Translations under genes and position numbers: made by a program
The notes under the pieces: generated by a model
Told to the model about the DNA's origin: nothing
What the model saw: only the letters and a program-made list of their open reading frames with translations
Databases searched by the model: none
Shown here: in pieces, positions 27,185 through 36,085 of the stretch
Layout of the letters: every line of letters starts with the position of its first letter
Position numbering within the stretch: position 1 is the first letter of the stretch
Origin: Lampropedia hyalina DSM 16112
GTDB lineage: Bacteria; Pseudomonadota; Gammaproteobacteria; Burkholderiales; Burkholderiaceae_C
Reading direction: 5' to 3'
Length of the DNA stretch: 64,000 nt
Assembly: GCF_900129055.1 (NCBI RefSeq)
Contig: NZ_FQUZ01000001.1
Coordinates: 124,001 to 188,000 of the forward strand

Positions 27185-28111
27185 ATGACCCTGCTGATCC
27201 AGATCGCCCATGCCGAAACGGCAACTCTGTTGGCCCGCACTTTTGCAGACCTGCTGCCCGATTTGCCGGTGGCCACCGATGCGGCCTGTGTGGCCGCGTC
27301 CAATGTGCGTTACCTGCTCACCTGGAATGTGCCGGAAGATCTGGCGCGCTATTCCGGGCTGGAGATTCTGTTCTCCAGCGGTGCGGGGGTGGATCAGTTC
27401 ACTGCCATCGGCCTGCCCGCTTCGGTGCAACTGGTGCGTATGGTGAATGAAGACATTGCCCGCATGATGCAGGAATACGTCAGCCTTGCGGTGCTGGCCC
27501 TGCATCGCAAGCTGCCGCAGTATCTGCACCAGCAACGGCAGGGAATATGGAGCGTATTGCCCGCCGTGCAGGCCACACAGCAGCGCGTGGGCGTACTCGG
27601 GCTGGGGGTGCTGGGCACGGCCGTGCTGGAACGCCTGCGTGACTTTGGCTTTGCCCTCTCCGGCTGGAGCCGCAGTCCCCGGCAGATGGAGGGGATGCAC
27701 TGCTACCACGGGGCAGAGCAACTGGGGGCGTTTCTGGCACAGACCGACATTCTGGTGTGCCTGCTGCCCCTGACACCACAAACCGAAGGATTCCTGAACG
27801 CTGCCCTGTTCGCACAACTGCCGCCGGGGGCGGCACTGGTGCAAGCGGGGCGGAGCCGCCAGCTCGACCAGACGGCCCTGCTCCAGGCACTGGACAGCGG
27901 CCAGCTCTCGGCTGCCGTGCTGGATGTCGTGGAGCCGGAACCGCTGCCACCGGAACACCCGCTCTGGCACCACCCCAAAGTCATCCTCACTCCGCATATT
28001 GCCACCCGCATGCAGCCGGTGGCCGCTGCCCAGGCCGTGGCCGCCAACATCCAACGCCACGAAAGCGGCCTGCCGCCCGTGGGGCTGGTGGATCGGCAAC
28101 GGGGATATTGA
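27185..28111 (+). CDS. GhrA-like D-2-hydroxyacid dehydrogenase
   Basis: The 308-residue cytoplasmic NAD(P)-dependent enzyme has the nucleotide motif [30 protein letters not shown], the active Arg region [18 protein letters not shown], the Glu in [15 protein letters not shown] and the catalytic His in [11 protein letters not shown]. It resembles glyoxylate/hydroxypyruvate reductase A in length (E. coli GhrA about 312). In this cluster it could reduce a small 2-oxoacid or glyoxylate released by the monooxygenases, which is inference. ATG 27185 starts the protein; upstream sequence in the same frame lies inside the preceding gene. Confidence 0.85.
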   Translation: MTLLIQIAHAETATLLARTFADLLPDLPVATDAACVAASNVRYLLTWNVPEDLARYSGLEILFSSGAGVDQFTAIGLPASVQLVRMVNEDIARMMQEYVSLAVLALHRKLPQYLHQQRQGIWSVLPAVQATQQRVGVLGLGVLGTAVLERLRDFGFALSGWSRSPRQMEGMHCYHGAEQLGAFLAQTDILVCLLPLTPQTEGFLNAALFAQLPPGAALVQAGRSRQLDQTALLQALDSGQLSAAVLDVVEPEPLPPEHPLWHHPKVILTPHIATRMQPVAAAQAVAANIQRHESGLPPVGLVDRQRGY

Positions 28112-28164
28112 TGCCCGGCATGGCTGCTGGAGGCTCTCTTATATAAAAGCAACAATATAAAAAT

Positions 28165-28186
28165 AACAAATGTAAAAATATTTGTT
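28165..28186. promoter_or_regulatory. candidate operator palindrome before the Dpp-type gene
   Basis: AACAAAT (28165-28171) and ATTTGTT (28180-28186) form an inverted repeat in a strongly AT-rich 100-base stretch (28135-28205) between the hydroxyacid dehydrogenase and the binding protein gene. It marks a probable separate promoter for the Dpp-type genes. No regulator can be assigned. Confidence 0.35.
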
Positions 28187-28245
28187 TATAAAATAATTGG
28201 CAATTTTCTGACCACGAACACATTCTTATTGATGGAGCCCAACAG

Positions 28246-29883
28246 ATGCAGCGTCGTTCTTTGTTGAAATGGAGCCAAGCCTGGGTGTTGGCCGGTGCTG
28301 GCTGGAGTCTGGCACTGGGTGCGGCACAGGCCCAGACGGTCGGCAGCCAGCCGGTGCAGGGTGGCGTGCTGAATGTGGCCATCGCGCCCGAGCCTACCCA
28401 GCTCAGTTCCGCCAACCTGACCACCATGAATGTGGGCATGGTGTCGTCGAAGATTCTGGAAGGGCTGGTCAGTTACGACCTGAACCTGCAACCCCAGCCT
28501 GCGCTGGCCACCTCGTGGGAAACGGCGGCCGATGGCAAGACGCTGACCTTCCACCTGCGCGAGGGCGTGAAATGGCACGATGGCAAGGACTTCAGCTCTG
28601 CCGACGTGGCCTGGACGCTGGAAGAAGTCTGGAAAAAGCTACACCCGTTCGGACGTGCGGCCTTTGCCAACGTGGAGAAGGTGGAAACCCCCAATGCGCA
28701 CCAGGTGGTGATTCACCTCTCCTCCCCCGCGCCCTACATCCTGAATTACATCAATACCTACGGCGCGCAGATTCTGCCCCGGCACATTTACGAGGGCAAG
28801 GACGTGCTGACCCACCCGGCCAACAATGCCCCGATTGGCACAGGCCCGTTCGTGTTCAAGGAATGGGTCAAGGGCAGCCATATCCGGCTCGAACGCAACC
28901 CCCATTACTGGGGCAAGGGTGCGGATGGCAGCCCACAGCCGTATCTGGATGGCCTGCTGTTTCGCTTCATCCCCGATGCCGCCGCGCGCACCGTGGCGAT
29001 TGAGGCAGGGGAAATCGACGTGGCACTGGGTTCCATCGTGCCGCTGACCAACCTCAACCGCTTCAAGGACGAAAAGAAGTTCACCATCAACCTGACCGAT
29101 GGCAACTACCTGTCTACCATCTTCCTGTTGCAGTTCAACGTGCGCAAGCCGCACTTCCAGGATGTGCGCGTGCGCCAGGCTTTTGCCCATGCCATCGACA
29201 AGCAGGCCCTGCTGCGCATTGTGTTCCAGAACTACGGCAAGGTGGCGACCGGGCCGGTGCCCTCGTCGGTGGTGAATTACTACAGCAACGAGGTGCGCTC
29301 ATATCCGCTGGACCTTCAGCGGGCCGCCGCCCTGCTGGACGAGGCTGGCTTCAGGAAAGGCGCGGATGGCAAGCGTCTGAAGGTGACGCTGGATGTAGAT
29401 GGCTTCGGGGGCGTGATCGGGCCGCGTTCGGGCGAATTCATCAAGCAGTCGCTGGCCAAGGTGGATGTGGACGTGGAATTGCGCACCAACGACACCGCTG
29501 CCTATCTCAAGCGCATCTTCACCGATGCCGACTATGACCTGATGACCTCCAGCCTGCACCGCCTGCCAGACCCGACCCTGGGGGTGCAACGCCTGTACTG
29601 GACGCAGAACATCCGCCCCGGTGTGCCCTGGACGAATGGCTCCGGCTACTCGAACCCCGCGCTGGACAAGGTGATGGAAGCCGCGGGCGTGGAGCCGGAC
29701 GATGCCAAGCGCAAGGCCCTCATCAAGGAATGGCAGCAGATCGTGCAGGAAGAGGTGCCGCTGATCGAGCTGATCGAACAGACCTGGGTGACGGTATCCA
29801 CCGCCCGCCTGAAGAAGCTGGCCCTGCAAGGCGATGGCCTGTTCGACAGCTACGCCGATGCGTGGCTGGAACCGGCGAAATGA
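28246..29883 (+). CDS. Dpp/Opp-type ABC transporter substrate-binding protein
   Basis: The 545-residue periplasmic protein has a signal peptide (residues 1-29, RRSLLKWSQAWVLAGAGW, cleavage near GAAQAQ) and the SBP_bac_5 fold of DppA/OppA: LVSYDLNLQPQPALATSWE, FHLREGVKWHDGKDFSSADV, GTGPFVFKEWVKGSHIRLER, RVRQAFAHAIDKQALL, EEVPLIELIEQTWV. ATG 28246 follows GGAG. Members bind peptides but also glutathione, nickel or sulfur compounds. The neighbour permeases at 29922 and 30937 would form the channel. No DppD or DppF ATPase is near. Confidence 0.9.
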   Translation: MQRRSLLKWSQAWVLAGAGWSLALGAAQAQTVGSQPVQGGVLNVAIAPEPTQLSSANLTTMNVGMVSSKILEGLVSYDLNLQPQPALATSWETAADGKTLTFHLREGVKWHDGKDFSSADVAWTLEEVWKKLHPFGRAAFANVEKVETPNAHQVVIHLSSPAPYILNYINTYGAQILPRHIYEGKDVLTHPANNAPIGTGPFVFKEWVKGSHIRLERNPHYWGKGADGSPQPYLDGLLFRFIPDAAARTVAIEAGEIDVALGSIVPLTNLNRFKDEKKFTINLTDGNYLSTIFLLQFNVRKPHFQDVRVRQAFAHAIDKQALLRIVFQNYGKVATGPVPSSVVNYYSNEVRSYPLDLQRAAALLDEAGFRKGADGKRLKVTLDVDGFGGVIGPRSGEFIKQSLAKVDVDVELRTNDTAAYLKRIFTDADYDLMTSSLHRLPDPTLGVQRLYWTQNIRPGVPWTNGSGYSNPALDKVMEAAGVEPDDAKRKALIKEWQQIVQEEVPLIELIEQTWVTVSTARLKKLALQGDGLFDSYADAWLEPAK

Positions 29884-29921
29884 CACGGCATTGCATCGCC
29901 TGAAGCAAGCCCCCTGCCCCG

Positions 29922-30908
29922 ATGACGACCGCGCCACTGCTGCGTTTCCTGCGCCACCGCCTGCTGTATGTGCTGCCGGTGGTGCTGGGCATTGCCATGC
30001 TGAACTTCCTCATCCTTCAGCTCGCCCCCGGCGACGTGGTGGACGTGCTGGCGGGTGAAGCGGGTGCGGCCACCCCGGAAACCATGGCCCAGTTGCGGGC
30101 GCAGTTCGGGCTGGATCAGCCGGTGCATGTGCAGTTTCTGCACTACATGGGCAATGTACTGACGCTGGATCTGGGCTACTCGCACCGGCAGAACATGCCG
30201 GTTCTGGAACTGATTCTGCAACGGATGCCCGCCACCCTGCTGCTGATGCTGGCCGCCATCCTGATCGCGCTGGCCCTGGGCGTGGTGCTGGGTGTGCTGT
30301 CGGCCCTGAAGGTGCACGGCTGGGTGGACACGCTGATTTCCATCGTGCTGCTGGTCAGCTACGCGATTCCCACCTTCTGGCTGGGGCTGATGGCGATTGT
30401 GCTGTTTTCCGCCAAGCTGGGCTGGCTGCCCTCGGGCGGCATGGTGGACTTGCGGGCCGCGCATACCGGGCTGGCCTGGGGCTGGGACGTGGCGCGGCAT
30501 CTGGTGCTGCCCGCCCTCACGCTGTCCACCTTCTATCTGGCGGTGTACGCCAAGCTGGTGCGCAGTGCCATGCTGGAGCTGCACGGCGCAGACTTCATCC
30601 GCACCGCACGCGCCAAGGGCCTGGGCGAGCTGCGCGTGACCCTGCACCACGCGCTGCGCAACGCCCTGTTGCCGCTGGTGACCATGCTGGGCTATCAGGT
30701 GGCCTCGTTGCTCAGCGGCGCGGTGCTGGTCGAGTCGGTTTTCAACTGGCCGGGACTGGGCCGACTGGCCTTCGAGGCCGTCAATGCCCGCGACCTCAAC
30801 CTGCTGATGGGCATTCTGCTGATGAGTTCGATTCTGGTCACCGTCATCAACATCGTGGTGGATCTGGTGTACTCATGGCTGGACCCACGGGTGCAGGCCA
30901 GCGCATGA
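29922..30908 (+). CDS. DppB-type ABC transporter permease
   Basis: The 328-residue inner membrane protein begins with a cytoplasmic RFLRHRLLYVLPVVLGIAML first span and has about six spans. The EAA loop FIRTARAKGLGELRVTLHHA is the site of contact with the ATPase. It pairs with the DppC-type protein that follows. Start ATG 29922 is 38 bases after the binding protein stop. Confidence 0.93.
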   Translation: MTTAPLLRFLRHRLLYVLPVVLGIAMLNFLILQLAPGDVVDVLAGEAGAATPETMAQLRAQFGLDQPVHVQFLHYMGNVLTLDLGYSHRQNMPVLELILQRMPATLLLMLAAILIALALGVVLGVLSALKVHGWVDTLISIVLLVSYAIPTFWLGLMAIVLFSAKLGWLPSGGMVDLRAAHTGLAWGWDVARHLVLPALTLSTFYLAVYAKLVRSAMLELHGADFIRTARAKGLGELRVTLHHALRNALLPLVTMLGYQVASLLSGAVLVESVFNWPGLGRLAFEAVNARDLNLLMGILLMSSILVTVINIVVDLVYSWLDPRVQASA

Positions 30909-30936
30909 ACGTGAGCATGAACAAGGCAGCACACTG

Positions 30937-31851
30937 GTGAACACCTCCCTCCCCTCCCACAGCCAAGCCGCCACCCGCGTGCCTGCGGCCTCCCGGCATG
31001 GAGCCTTCTGGCAACGGAGCCGGGCCTTTCTGGGGCTGCTGCTGCGCAATCCGGCGGCCTGGGTGGGGCTGGTGATACTGGCGTTCATCCTGCTGCTGGC
31101 CACCGTGGGGCACTGGGTGTTTCCGGGCGACCCGTGGGACATGGTGGCCGCACCCATGCTCTGGCCCGGCGAGGATGCCAGCCACCCGCTGGGGTCGGAC
31201 TCGATGGGCCGCGACCTGGCCACCGGGCTGGTCTCGGGGGCCAGCGTCTCGCTGCTGGTGGGGCTGGTCAGCACCTTGATCTCCACCATCGTCGGCATTG
31301 GCGTGGGCATGTTGGCAGGTTACTTCCGGGGCCGCACCGATGCCATTTTGCTGCGCGTCATCGAGGTGTTCCAGACCGTGCCGAACTTCGTGCTGGCGGT
31401 GGTGCTGGTGGCGGTGTTCCGGCCTTCCGTGGCCACCGTGGTCTGGTCAATCGGCATCGTCTCGTGGCCACCGACCGCGCGGCTGGTGCGTTCCGAATTC
31501 CTGCAACTGCGCGAACGCGAATTCGTGCAGGCCGCCCGCGCCACCGGCATGGGGCACTGGCGCATCATCTTCCGCGAAATCCTGCCCAACGCCCTGCCGC
31601 CCGTGGTGGTGGTGGCCACGCTGTCCATTGCCTATGCCATCCAGACCGAAGCCGCGCTGGCATTCCTGGGGCTGGGCGACCCAAACGTCATGAGCTGGGG
31701 CACCATCATCGGCAGTGGCCGTGAACAGGTGGTGGATGCCTGGTACATCTGCGGCCTGCCGGGCATTCTGATCGTGCTGACGGTGCTGGCCTTCAACCTG
31801 CTGGGCGAAGGCATCAATGATGCGTTCAACCCGTATCTGCGGCAAAAATAG
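30937..31851 (+). CDS. DppC-type ABC transporter permease
   Basis: The 304-residue inner membrane protein starts with GTG (AAGG about 10 bases upstream; the only near ATG frame closes at once). It has an N-terminal anchor, LLLRNPAAWVGLVILAFILL, and the conserved HPLGSDSMGRDLATGLVSGA of DppC/OppC proteins, then the loop FVQAARATGMGHWRIIFREI. With the DppB-type protein it makes a channel. The transporter would still need two ATPases from elsewhere. Its end lies 5 bases from the end of the convergent LysR gene. Confidence 0.92.
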   Translation: MNTSLPSHSQAATRVPAASRHGAFWQRSRAFLGLLLRNPAAWVGLVILAFILLLATVGHWVFPGDPWDMVAAPMLWPGEDASHPLGSDSMGRDLATGLVSGASVSLLVGLVSTLISTIVGIGVGMLAGYFRGRTDAILLRVIEVFQTVPNFVLAVVLVAVFRPSVATVVWSIGIVSWPPTARLVRSEFLQLREREFVQAARATGMGHWRIIFREILPNALPPVVVVATLSIAYAIQTEAALAFLGLGDPNVMSWGTIIGSGREQVVDAWYICGLPGILIVLTVLAFNLLGEGINDAFNPYLRQK

Positions 31852-31856
31852 CCGGT

Positions 31857-32768
31857 TCAGGATCGGGATTCACCGCCCGCCATCACCTGTCGGGCCACCG
31901 CTTCGCCAAAGGCCTGCACCGGTGCGTCCAGCCGCCCCAGCGGTTTGCCGGTCACCAGCCACAGATCGATCATCGGCTTGAAATCCGGCAGGGCAATGGT
32001 TTGCAGCCGCTCTCGCCACGGGCTGGATTCCAGCATGGGCAACGGCGACAGGCCCAGCCCCAGGCCTTCGGCCACGCTCTGGAACTGCAAGTCCCGTCCG
32101 TAGCAGTCCAGATTGACCCGCAGGGGCAGGTGCTTGGCCGCCAGTGCCCGCTGAAGCCCGGCGCGGAAGCCACAGCCATCCGGGTTGAGCACCCAGCCGC
32201 GTTCGTTGCATTCCACCAGCGCATGGCGTTTGCCGGGCCAGTCGCCCTTGCGGCCCACCACCACCAGTTCCGACTCCAACAGGCGCGTGCCATGCAGGTT
32301 TCTGGGCAACAACGCGCCACGCGGCAGAAACAGCACCGCCGCATCCAGTTCGTCGCGCTCCACACGCTCCAGCAGCACACCGGCCCCGGAACCCGTGGCC
32401 ATCAGCGGGGCCAGTTCCGGCCATGCCTGCCGCAGGAGTCGATGCGCGTGCAGGGCCACCACTTCGCCAATGCCCTGGGTCAGCCCCAGGCGGATGCTGC
32501 CGGTGGGCGGCAAGTCGGCCGCCGCCAGTTCGCGCAGTGCATTGAGCTCGCGCAGCACCGCCTGGCATTGGTTGTGTACGCGCCAGCCCTGTTCGGTGGG
32601 TTTGGGCGGTTTGGTATGCCGATCGAGCAATGCAATGCCCAGGCTTTCTTCCAGGTTCTGCAAACGCCGCGTGATGGCGGGCTGGGTCAGGCCCAGTTGC
32701 TGGGCGGCCAGACTGATGGACTGGCAGCGCACCGTGGTCACGAAAGCCTCAATGTCGTCAATTTTCAT
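31857..32768 (-). CDS. LysR-family transcriptional regulator
   Basis: The 303-residue protein has the N-terminal winged helix (IEAFVTTVRCQSISLAAQQ, LGLTQPAITRRLQNLEESLG) and the LysR co-inducer domain. It does not resemble CysB, which in most relatives carries CysB-specific sequence after the HTH. It is transcribed toward the Dpp-type genes and meets them tail to tail, so it may or may not regulate them. No target is assigned. Confidence 0.9.
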   Translation of the reverse strand: MKIDDIEAFVTTVRCQSISLAAQQLGLTQPAITRRLQNLEESLGIALLDRHTKPPKPTEQGWRVHNQCQAVLRELNALRELAAADLPPTGSIRLGLTQGIGEVVALHAHRLLRQAWPELAPLMATGSGAGVLLERVERDELDAAVLFLPRGALLPRNLHGTRLLESELVVVGRKGDWPGKRHALVECNERGWVLNPDGCGFRAGLQRALAAKHLPLRVNLDCYGRDLQFQSVAEGLGLGLSPLPMLESSPWRERLQTIALPDFKPMIDLWLVTGKPLGRLDAPVQAFGEAVARQVMAGGESRS

Positions 32769-32838
32769 GCAGCAGGGGGAATGTATGCGGGGTGTGCGGG
32801 TTGCAAATCAGGAATGCCATGCGTGAGGCACCATGCGG

Positions 32839-33942
32839 TCACGGCAACTGTTCGAGTGCCTGCAAATAGGCCGGGTGCAGCATCAGCTCGTCCCAGCCCA
32901 GCGCGGCGGTGGTGGGCAACAGGGCGAGGCGGCGGCGTTCGGCTTCAACCGATGGCTGCCACTGCTGCTGCTCCAGTGCCTGCGCCATGCCGTCGATCCA
33001 TTCGTCCAGCACCTTGCCGCCGTTCAGGCTCTGGTTGCACAGCAGCAGAATGTCGCAACCCGCCTGCAAGGCGGCCACGCCCGCTTCGGTAACGCTGACG
33101 GCACGGCCATCGAGGCTGCGCCCGCCTTCCATGCTCAGGTCATCGCTGAACACCGCGCCATCGAAGCCCAGTTCCTCGCGCAACACCGCTTGCAGCCAGG
33201 TGGGCGAGTACCCGGCGGGCCGGGCATCCACCTTGCGATAGACCACATGCGCCACCATCACGGCCTGCAAGCTGGCACGCAGCCACGCATAGGGCGCGGC
33301 ATCCTGCTTCAGGATGGCCTTCAGGCTGCGTGTATCCAGCGGAATGTCCACATGCGAATCGGCCTTGACGTAGCCATGCCCCGGAAAATGCTTGCCGCAG
33401 TGTGCCATGCCCGCCAGCAGCAGCCCGTGCATCAGGCTTTGCGCCAGAGCCGATACCACGGCGGGGTCGCTGTGGAAGGCGCGGTCGCCAATCACGGCAC
33501 TGCCGCCCCAGTCCAGGTCCAGCACCGGCGCGAAACTCAAATCCACGCCACAACTGCGCAGTTCGCTGGCCAGCACATAGCCGGTGGCCGTGGCGGCATT
33601 CATGGCCTGCATGGGTTTCTTGCCGAATGCCGCACCCTTGCGGCTCTGGCCCTTCTTTGCACCACGGCCCCACATCTGCCCAAACGCGCGCATGGGCGGC
33701 AGCACCGTGAAGCCATCGGTGCGAAAGCGTTGCACCCGCCCGCCCTCCTGATCCACGCAGATCAGCAGATCGGGGCGAATGGCCTTGATGCTGGCGCACA
33801 GCTCCAGCAACTGCTGGCGGTTCTGCCAGTTGCGGGCGAACAGCGTCAGCCCGCCCACCAGCGGATGCGCCAGACGGCGTTGATCGTCGGCATCGAGGGT
33901 GGTGGAGGCAATGTCAATGAACAGGGGGGCGTGGGCGAACAT
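32839..33942 (-). CDS. nagZ: beta-N-acetylhexosaminidase, peptidoglycan recycling
   Basis: NagZ removes N-acetylglucosamine from muropeptides in the cytoplasm. The 367-residue glycoside hydrolase family 3 enzyme has FIDIASTTLDADD at the start, the DQEGGRVQRFR motif, KHFPGHGYVKADSHVDIP carrying the catalytic His-Asp dyad, and the nucleophile Asp in VFSDDLSMEGGR. It follows acpS in the same direction, as in many betaproteobacteria. Confidence 0.96.
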   Translation of the reverse strand: MFAHAPLFIDIASTTLDADDQRRLAHPLVGGLTLFARNWQNRQQLLELCASIKAIRPDLLICVDQEGGRVQRFRTDGFTVLPPMRAFGQMWGRGAKKGQSRKGAAFGKKPMQAMNAATATGYVLASELRSCGVDLSFAPVLDLDWGGSAVIGDRAFHSDPAVVSALAQSLMHGLLLAGMAHCGKHFPGHGYVKADSHVDIPLDTRSLKAILKQDAAPYAWLRASLQAVMVAHVVYRKVDARPAGYSPTWLQAVLREELGFDGAVFSDDLSMEGGRSLDGRAVSVTEAGVAALQAGCDILLLCNQSLNGGKVLDEWIDGMAQALEQQQWQPSVEAERRRLALLPTTAALGWDELMLHPAYLQALEQLP

Positions 33943-33986
33943 GGGGCGGATTTCAGGTCAATGGAGAGAGAAGGCAGAACCCCGCA

Positions 33987-34394
33987 TTATTCCCGCACCG
34001 GCGGCACGATCTGCGCAATGCAGAACGCCACCGCATAATCTTTTTCATCTGACAGGCTCACCTGGAATTGCAGATGGCGTTGCCCGCACCACTCGCGCAA
34101 TGCCCCGTGGGTGATGATGCAGGGTTGCCCCGAAGGTGCGTGCCCGACCTCGCACAGCCGCCAGCCCATCGGACTGCGCATACCCAGCCCGATGGCCTTG
34201 CTGAACGCCTCTTTCATCGCAAAGCGCGTCGCCAGAAAACTGTGCCCCCGCGCAGGCCAGCGCGCACTGCGCTGCCGCCAGGTAAGCAACTCACCATCGG
34301 CCAGCACCCGCTGGGCAAACCGCTCGCCATGCTGCGCCACCGATGCAGCAATGCGGCGAATATCGCAAATATCGGTTCCGATTCCGTAGATCAT
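33987..34394 (-). CDS. acpS: holo-[acyl-carrier-protein] synthase
   Basis: AcpS transfers 4'-phosphopantetheine from CoA to acyl carrier protein. The 135-residue product starts [14 protein letters not shown], with the Mg-binding Asp in GTDICD and the helix [15 protein letters not shown], whose Glu is the second metal ligand. ATG 34394 is set by the conserved start and by GGGAG upstream; an open frame continues farther but is not coding. The usual upstream neighbour pdxJ is absent, replaced by the Lrp-azlCD insertion. Confidence 0.96.
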   Translation of the reverse strand: MIYGIGTDICDIRRIAASVAQHGERFAQRVLADGELLTWRQRSARWPARGHSFLATRFAMKEAFSKAIGLGMRSPMGWRLCEVGHAPSGQPCIITHGALREWCGQRHLQFQVSLSDEKDYAVAFCIAQIVPPVRE

Positions 34395-34441
34395 GGCGTG
34401 CTCCCGCAGTGATTCGGCAAAACGACGATTGTGCGCCAAAG

Positions 34442-34906
34442 CTACAGTGGCAGTTGCCATGTCTGCTTGACCTTCTGCATGGGAATTTCGGTCTTGACGC
34501 TTTGCAGTCCCTTGATGCAGTTCAAGTGCCGAATCTGGAACTGGCGGTAGGCATCGAGATCGGCCACGACCACGCGCAGCAGAAAATCGCAATCCCCCGC
34601 CATGAGATGGCACTCCGTGACCTGGGGCAGTGCCTGGATGGCACGAATGAAATGATTGACGGTTTCCTCGTCCTGCCCCGTGAGCCAGACACGGGCAAAA
34701 ACGGTGAAGCCCACGCCCACCTTGGCGGGGTTGAGCATGGCCACATAGCGTTCGATCACGCCCGCTTCTTCCAGTTGCCGCACCCGCCGCAGGCAGGGCG
34801 AGGGAGACAGGCCAATCTGGCTGGCCAGCTCCACGTTCTGGATGCGGCCATTCTGTTGCAGGGTCATGAGGATGCGGCGATCCATCTTGTCAAGCATGGC
34901 TGGCAT
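34442..34906 (-). CDS. Lrp/AsnC-family transcriptional regulator
   Basis: The 154-residue regulator has the N-terminal HTH ([18 protein letters not shown], then [20 protein letters not shown]) and the C-terminal ligand domain with [16 protein letters not shown] and YRQF. ATG 34906 follows AAAGG. It is divergent from azlC across 87 bases; a palindrome lies between them. It probably senses branched-chain amino acids or related effectors and controls azlCD, as Lrp proteins do for AzlCD exporters in other bacteria. Confidence 0.92.
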   Translation of the reverse strand: MPAMLDKMDRRILMTLQQNGRIQNVELASQIGLSPSPCLRRVRQLEEAGVIERYVAMLNPAKVGVGFTVFARVWLTGQDEETVNHFIRAIQALPQVTECHLMAGDCDFLLRVVVADLDAYRQFQIRHLNCIKGLQSVKTEIPMQKVKQTWQLPL

Positions 34907-34941
34907 GAAATGCCTTTCAATGGGATAAATGCAGCATCCTA

Positions 34942-34967
34942 TGCCAATATCCTGGCCATATTGGGCA
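34942..34967. promoter_or_regulatory. candidate operator between lrp-type and azlC genes
   Basis: TGCCAATAT (34942-34950) and ATATTGGGCA (34958-34967) form an imperfect inverted repeat around a seven-base centre in the divergent promoter region. Position and symmetry fit autoregulation by the Lrp-type protein and control of azlC. Confidence 0.5.
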
Positions 34968-34993
34968 ATAACGCAAGCCCATGCCCAAGCCAC

Positions 34994-35785
34994 ATGACCA
35001 TAATCGACCGCCTGCCCTCCCACTCTTGCCTGGCCTGTGTCGTGAACCCGCTTGACTCCCTCCCTTCCCATGCCCCGCCTTCCAACAAAGGGGGCAGAGA
35101 ATTTGCCCGGGGCCTCCAGAAGGCCATACCGGTGATGCTGGGTTTCATCCCATTCGCGCTGGTGCTGGGCGCACAGGCCGCGCAAAAAGGGCTGGGCGTG
35201 GTTGCAGTGCCGCTGCTCACCGGTCTCAACTTTGGCGGCGGCTCCGAATTTGCGGTGATTGCGCTGTGGTCATCCCCGCCCCATGTGCTGTTGATCGTCG
35301 CCATCACGCTGCTGGTCAATAGCCGCCACTTGCTGATGGGCGCAGTGCTGGCCCCCTTGCTGAGCCATCTGCCCCGTCGGCGTGCGCTGTTCGCGCTGTT
35401 TTTCATGTGCGACGAGAGCTGGGCCATGGCCTTGGCCGATGCACGCAAACAGCAGCCAGACGGCAGAAAGCCCGCTTTGAACCTGCACTACTATCTGGGC
35501 GTTTCGCTGGGGCTGTACCTGACCTGGGTCGTCTTTACCACCGTTGGAGCGGCGGCAGGCCCCAGCCTGGGGGACTTGCGCCCCTGGGGATTTCACATGG
35601 CGTTTCCGGCGGTGTTTCTGGTGCTGCTGCGCGGCATGTGGCCGGGCTGGCGTGGCGCACTGCCCTGGCTGTGCAGTCTGGTGACGGCCGGTGCAGCCCA
35701 CGGGTTGCTGCCGGGAGCCTGGTATGTGGCGGTGGGAGCCATCGCAGGGCTGGCCACCGCGTATGTGCTGTCGGAGCGTTCCTGA
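34994..35785 (+). CDS. azlC: AzlC-family large subunit of a branched-chain amino acid exporter
   Basis: The 263-residue inner membrane protein has AIPVMLGFIPFALVLGAQAA, then GLNFGGGSEFAVIALW and VNSRHLLMGAVLAPLL, the AzlC family signatures, with about six spans. AzlC and AzlD together export branched-chain amino acids or analogues. ATG 34994 is the first codon with an upstream promoter; GTG 35042 would remove 16 residues and give the usual length. The azlD gene follows with a TGATG overlap. Confidence 0.88.
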   Translation: MTIIDRLPSHSCLACVVNPLDSLPSHAPPSNKGGREFARGLQKAIPVMLGFIPFALVLGAQAAQKGLGVVAVPLLTGLNFGGGSEFAVIALWSSPPHVLLIVAITLLVNSRHLLMGAVLAPLLSHLPRRRALFALFFMCDESWAMALADARKQQPDGRKPALNLHYYLGVSLGLYLTWVVFTTVGAAAGPSLGDLRPWGFHMAFPAVFLVLLRGMWPGWRGALPWLCSLVTAGAAHGLLPGAWYVAVGAIAGLATAYVLSERS

Positions 35786-36081
35786 TGGATGGCCTGACCG
35801 TACTCACCATCGTGCTGATGGCGGCCGTGACCTACCTCACCCGTGTGCTGGGCTTTTTGCTGCTGCACGGGCGCACGCTGGGCCAACGCGCCAATGCCGT
35901 CATGGCTGCGGCACCGGGCTGCGTGCTGATTTCCGTTATCGCGCCCTACTTCGTATCCGGCAACCGCGCCGATCTGATCGCACTGGCCGCCACCGTGCTG
36001 GCGGCCACGCGCTTCCCGATGTTGCCCACGGTGCTGATCGGCATCGGTGTGGCAGCACTTTCCCACCACTTGATTGCCTGA
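35785..36081 (+). CDS. azlD: AzlD-family small subunit of a branched-chain amino acid exporter
   Basis: The 98-residue membrane protein has three or four hydrophobic segments and the AzlD marks AVTYLTRVLGFLLL and VMAAAPGCVLISVIAPYF. It is always found with AzlC. Its ATG overlaps the azlC stop codon by one base. Confidence 0.9.
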   Translation: MDGLTVLTIVLMAAVTYLTRVLGFLLLHGRTLGQRANAVMAAAPGCVLISVIAPYFVSGNRADLIALAATVLAATRFPMLPTVLIGIGVAALSHHLIA

Positions 36082-36085
36082 CGCC

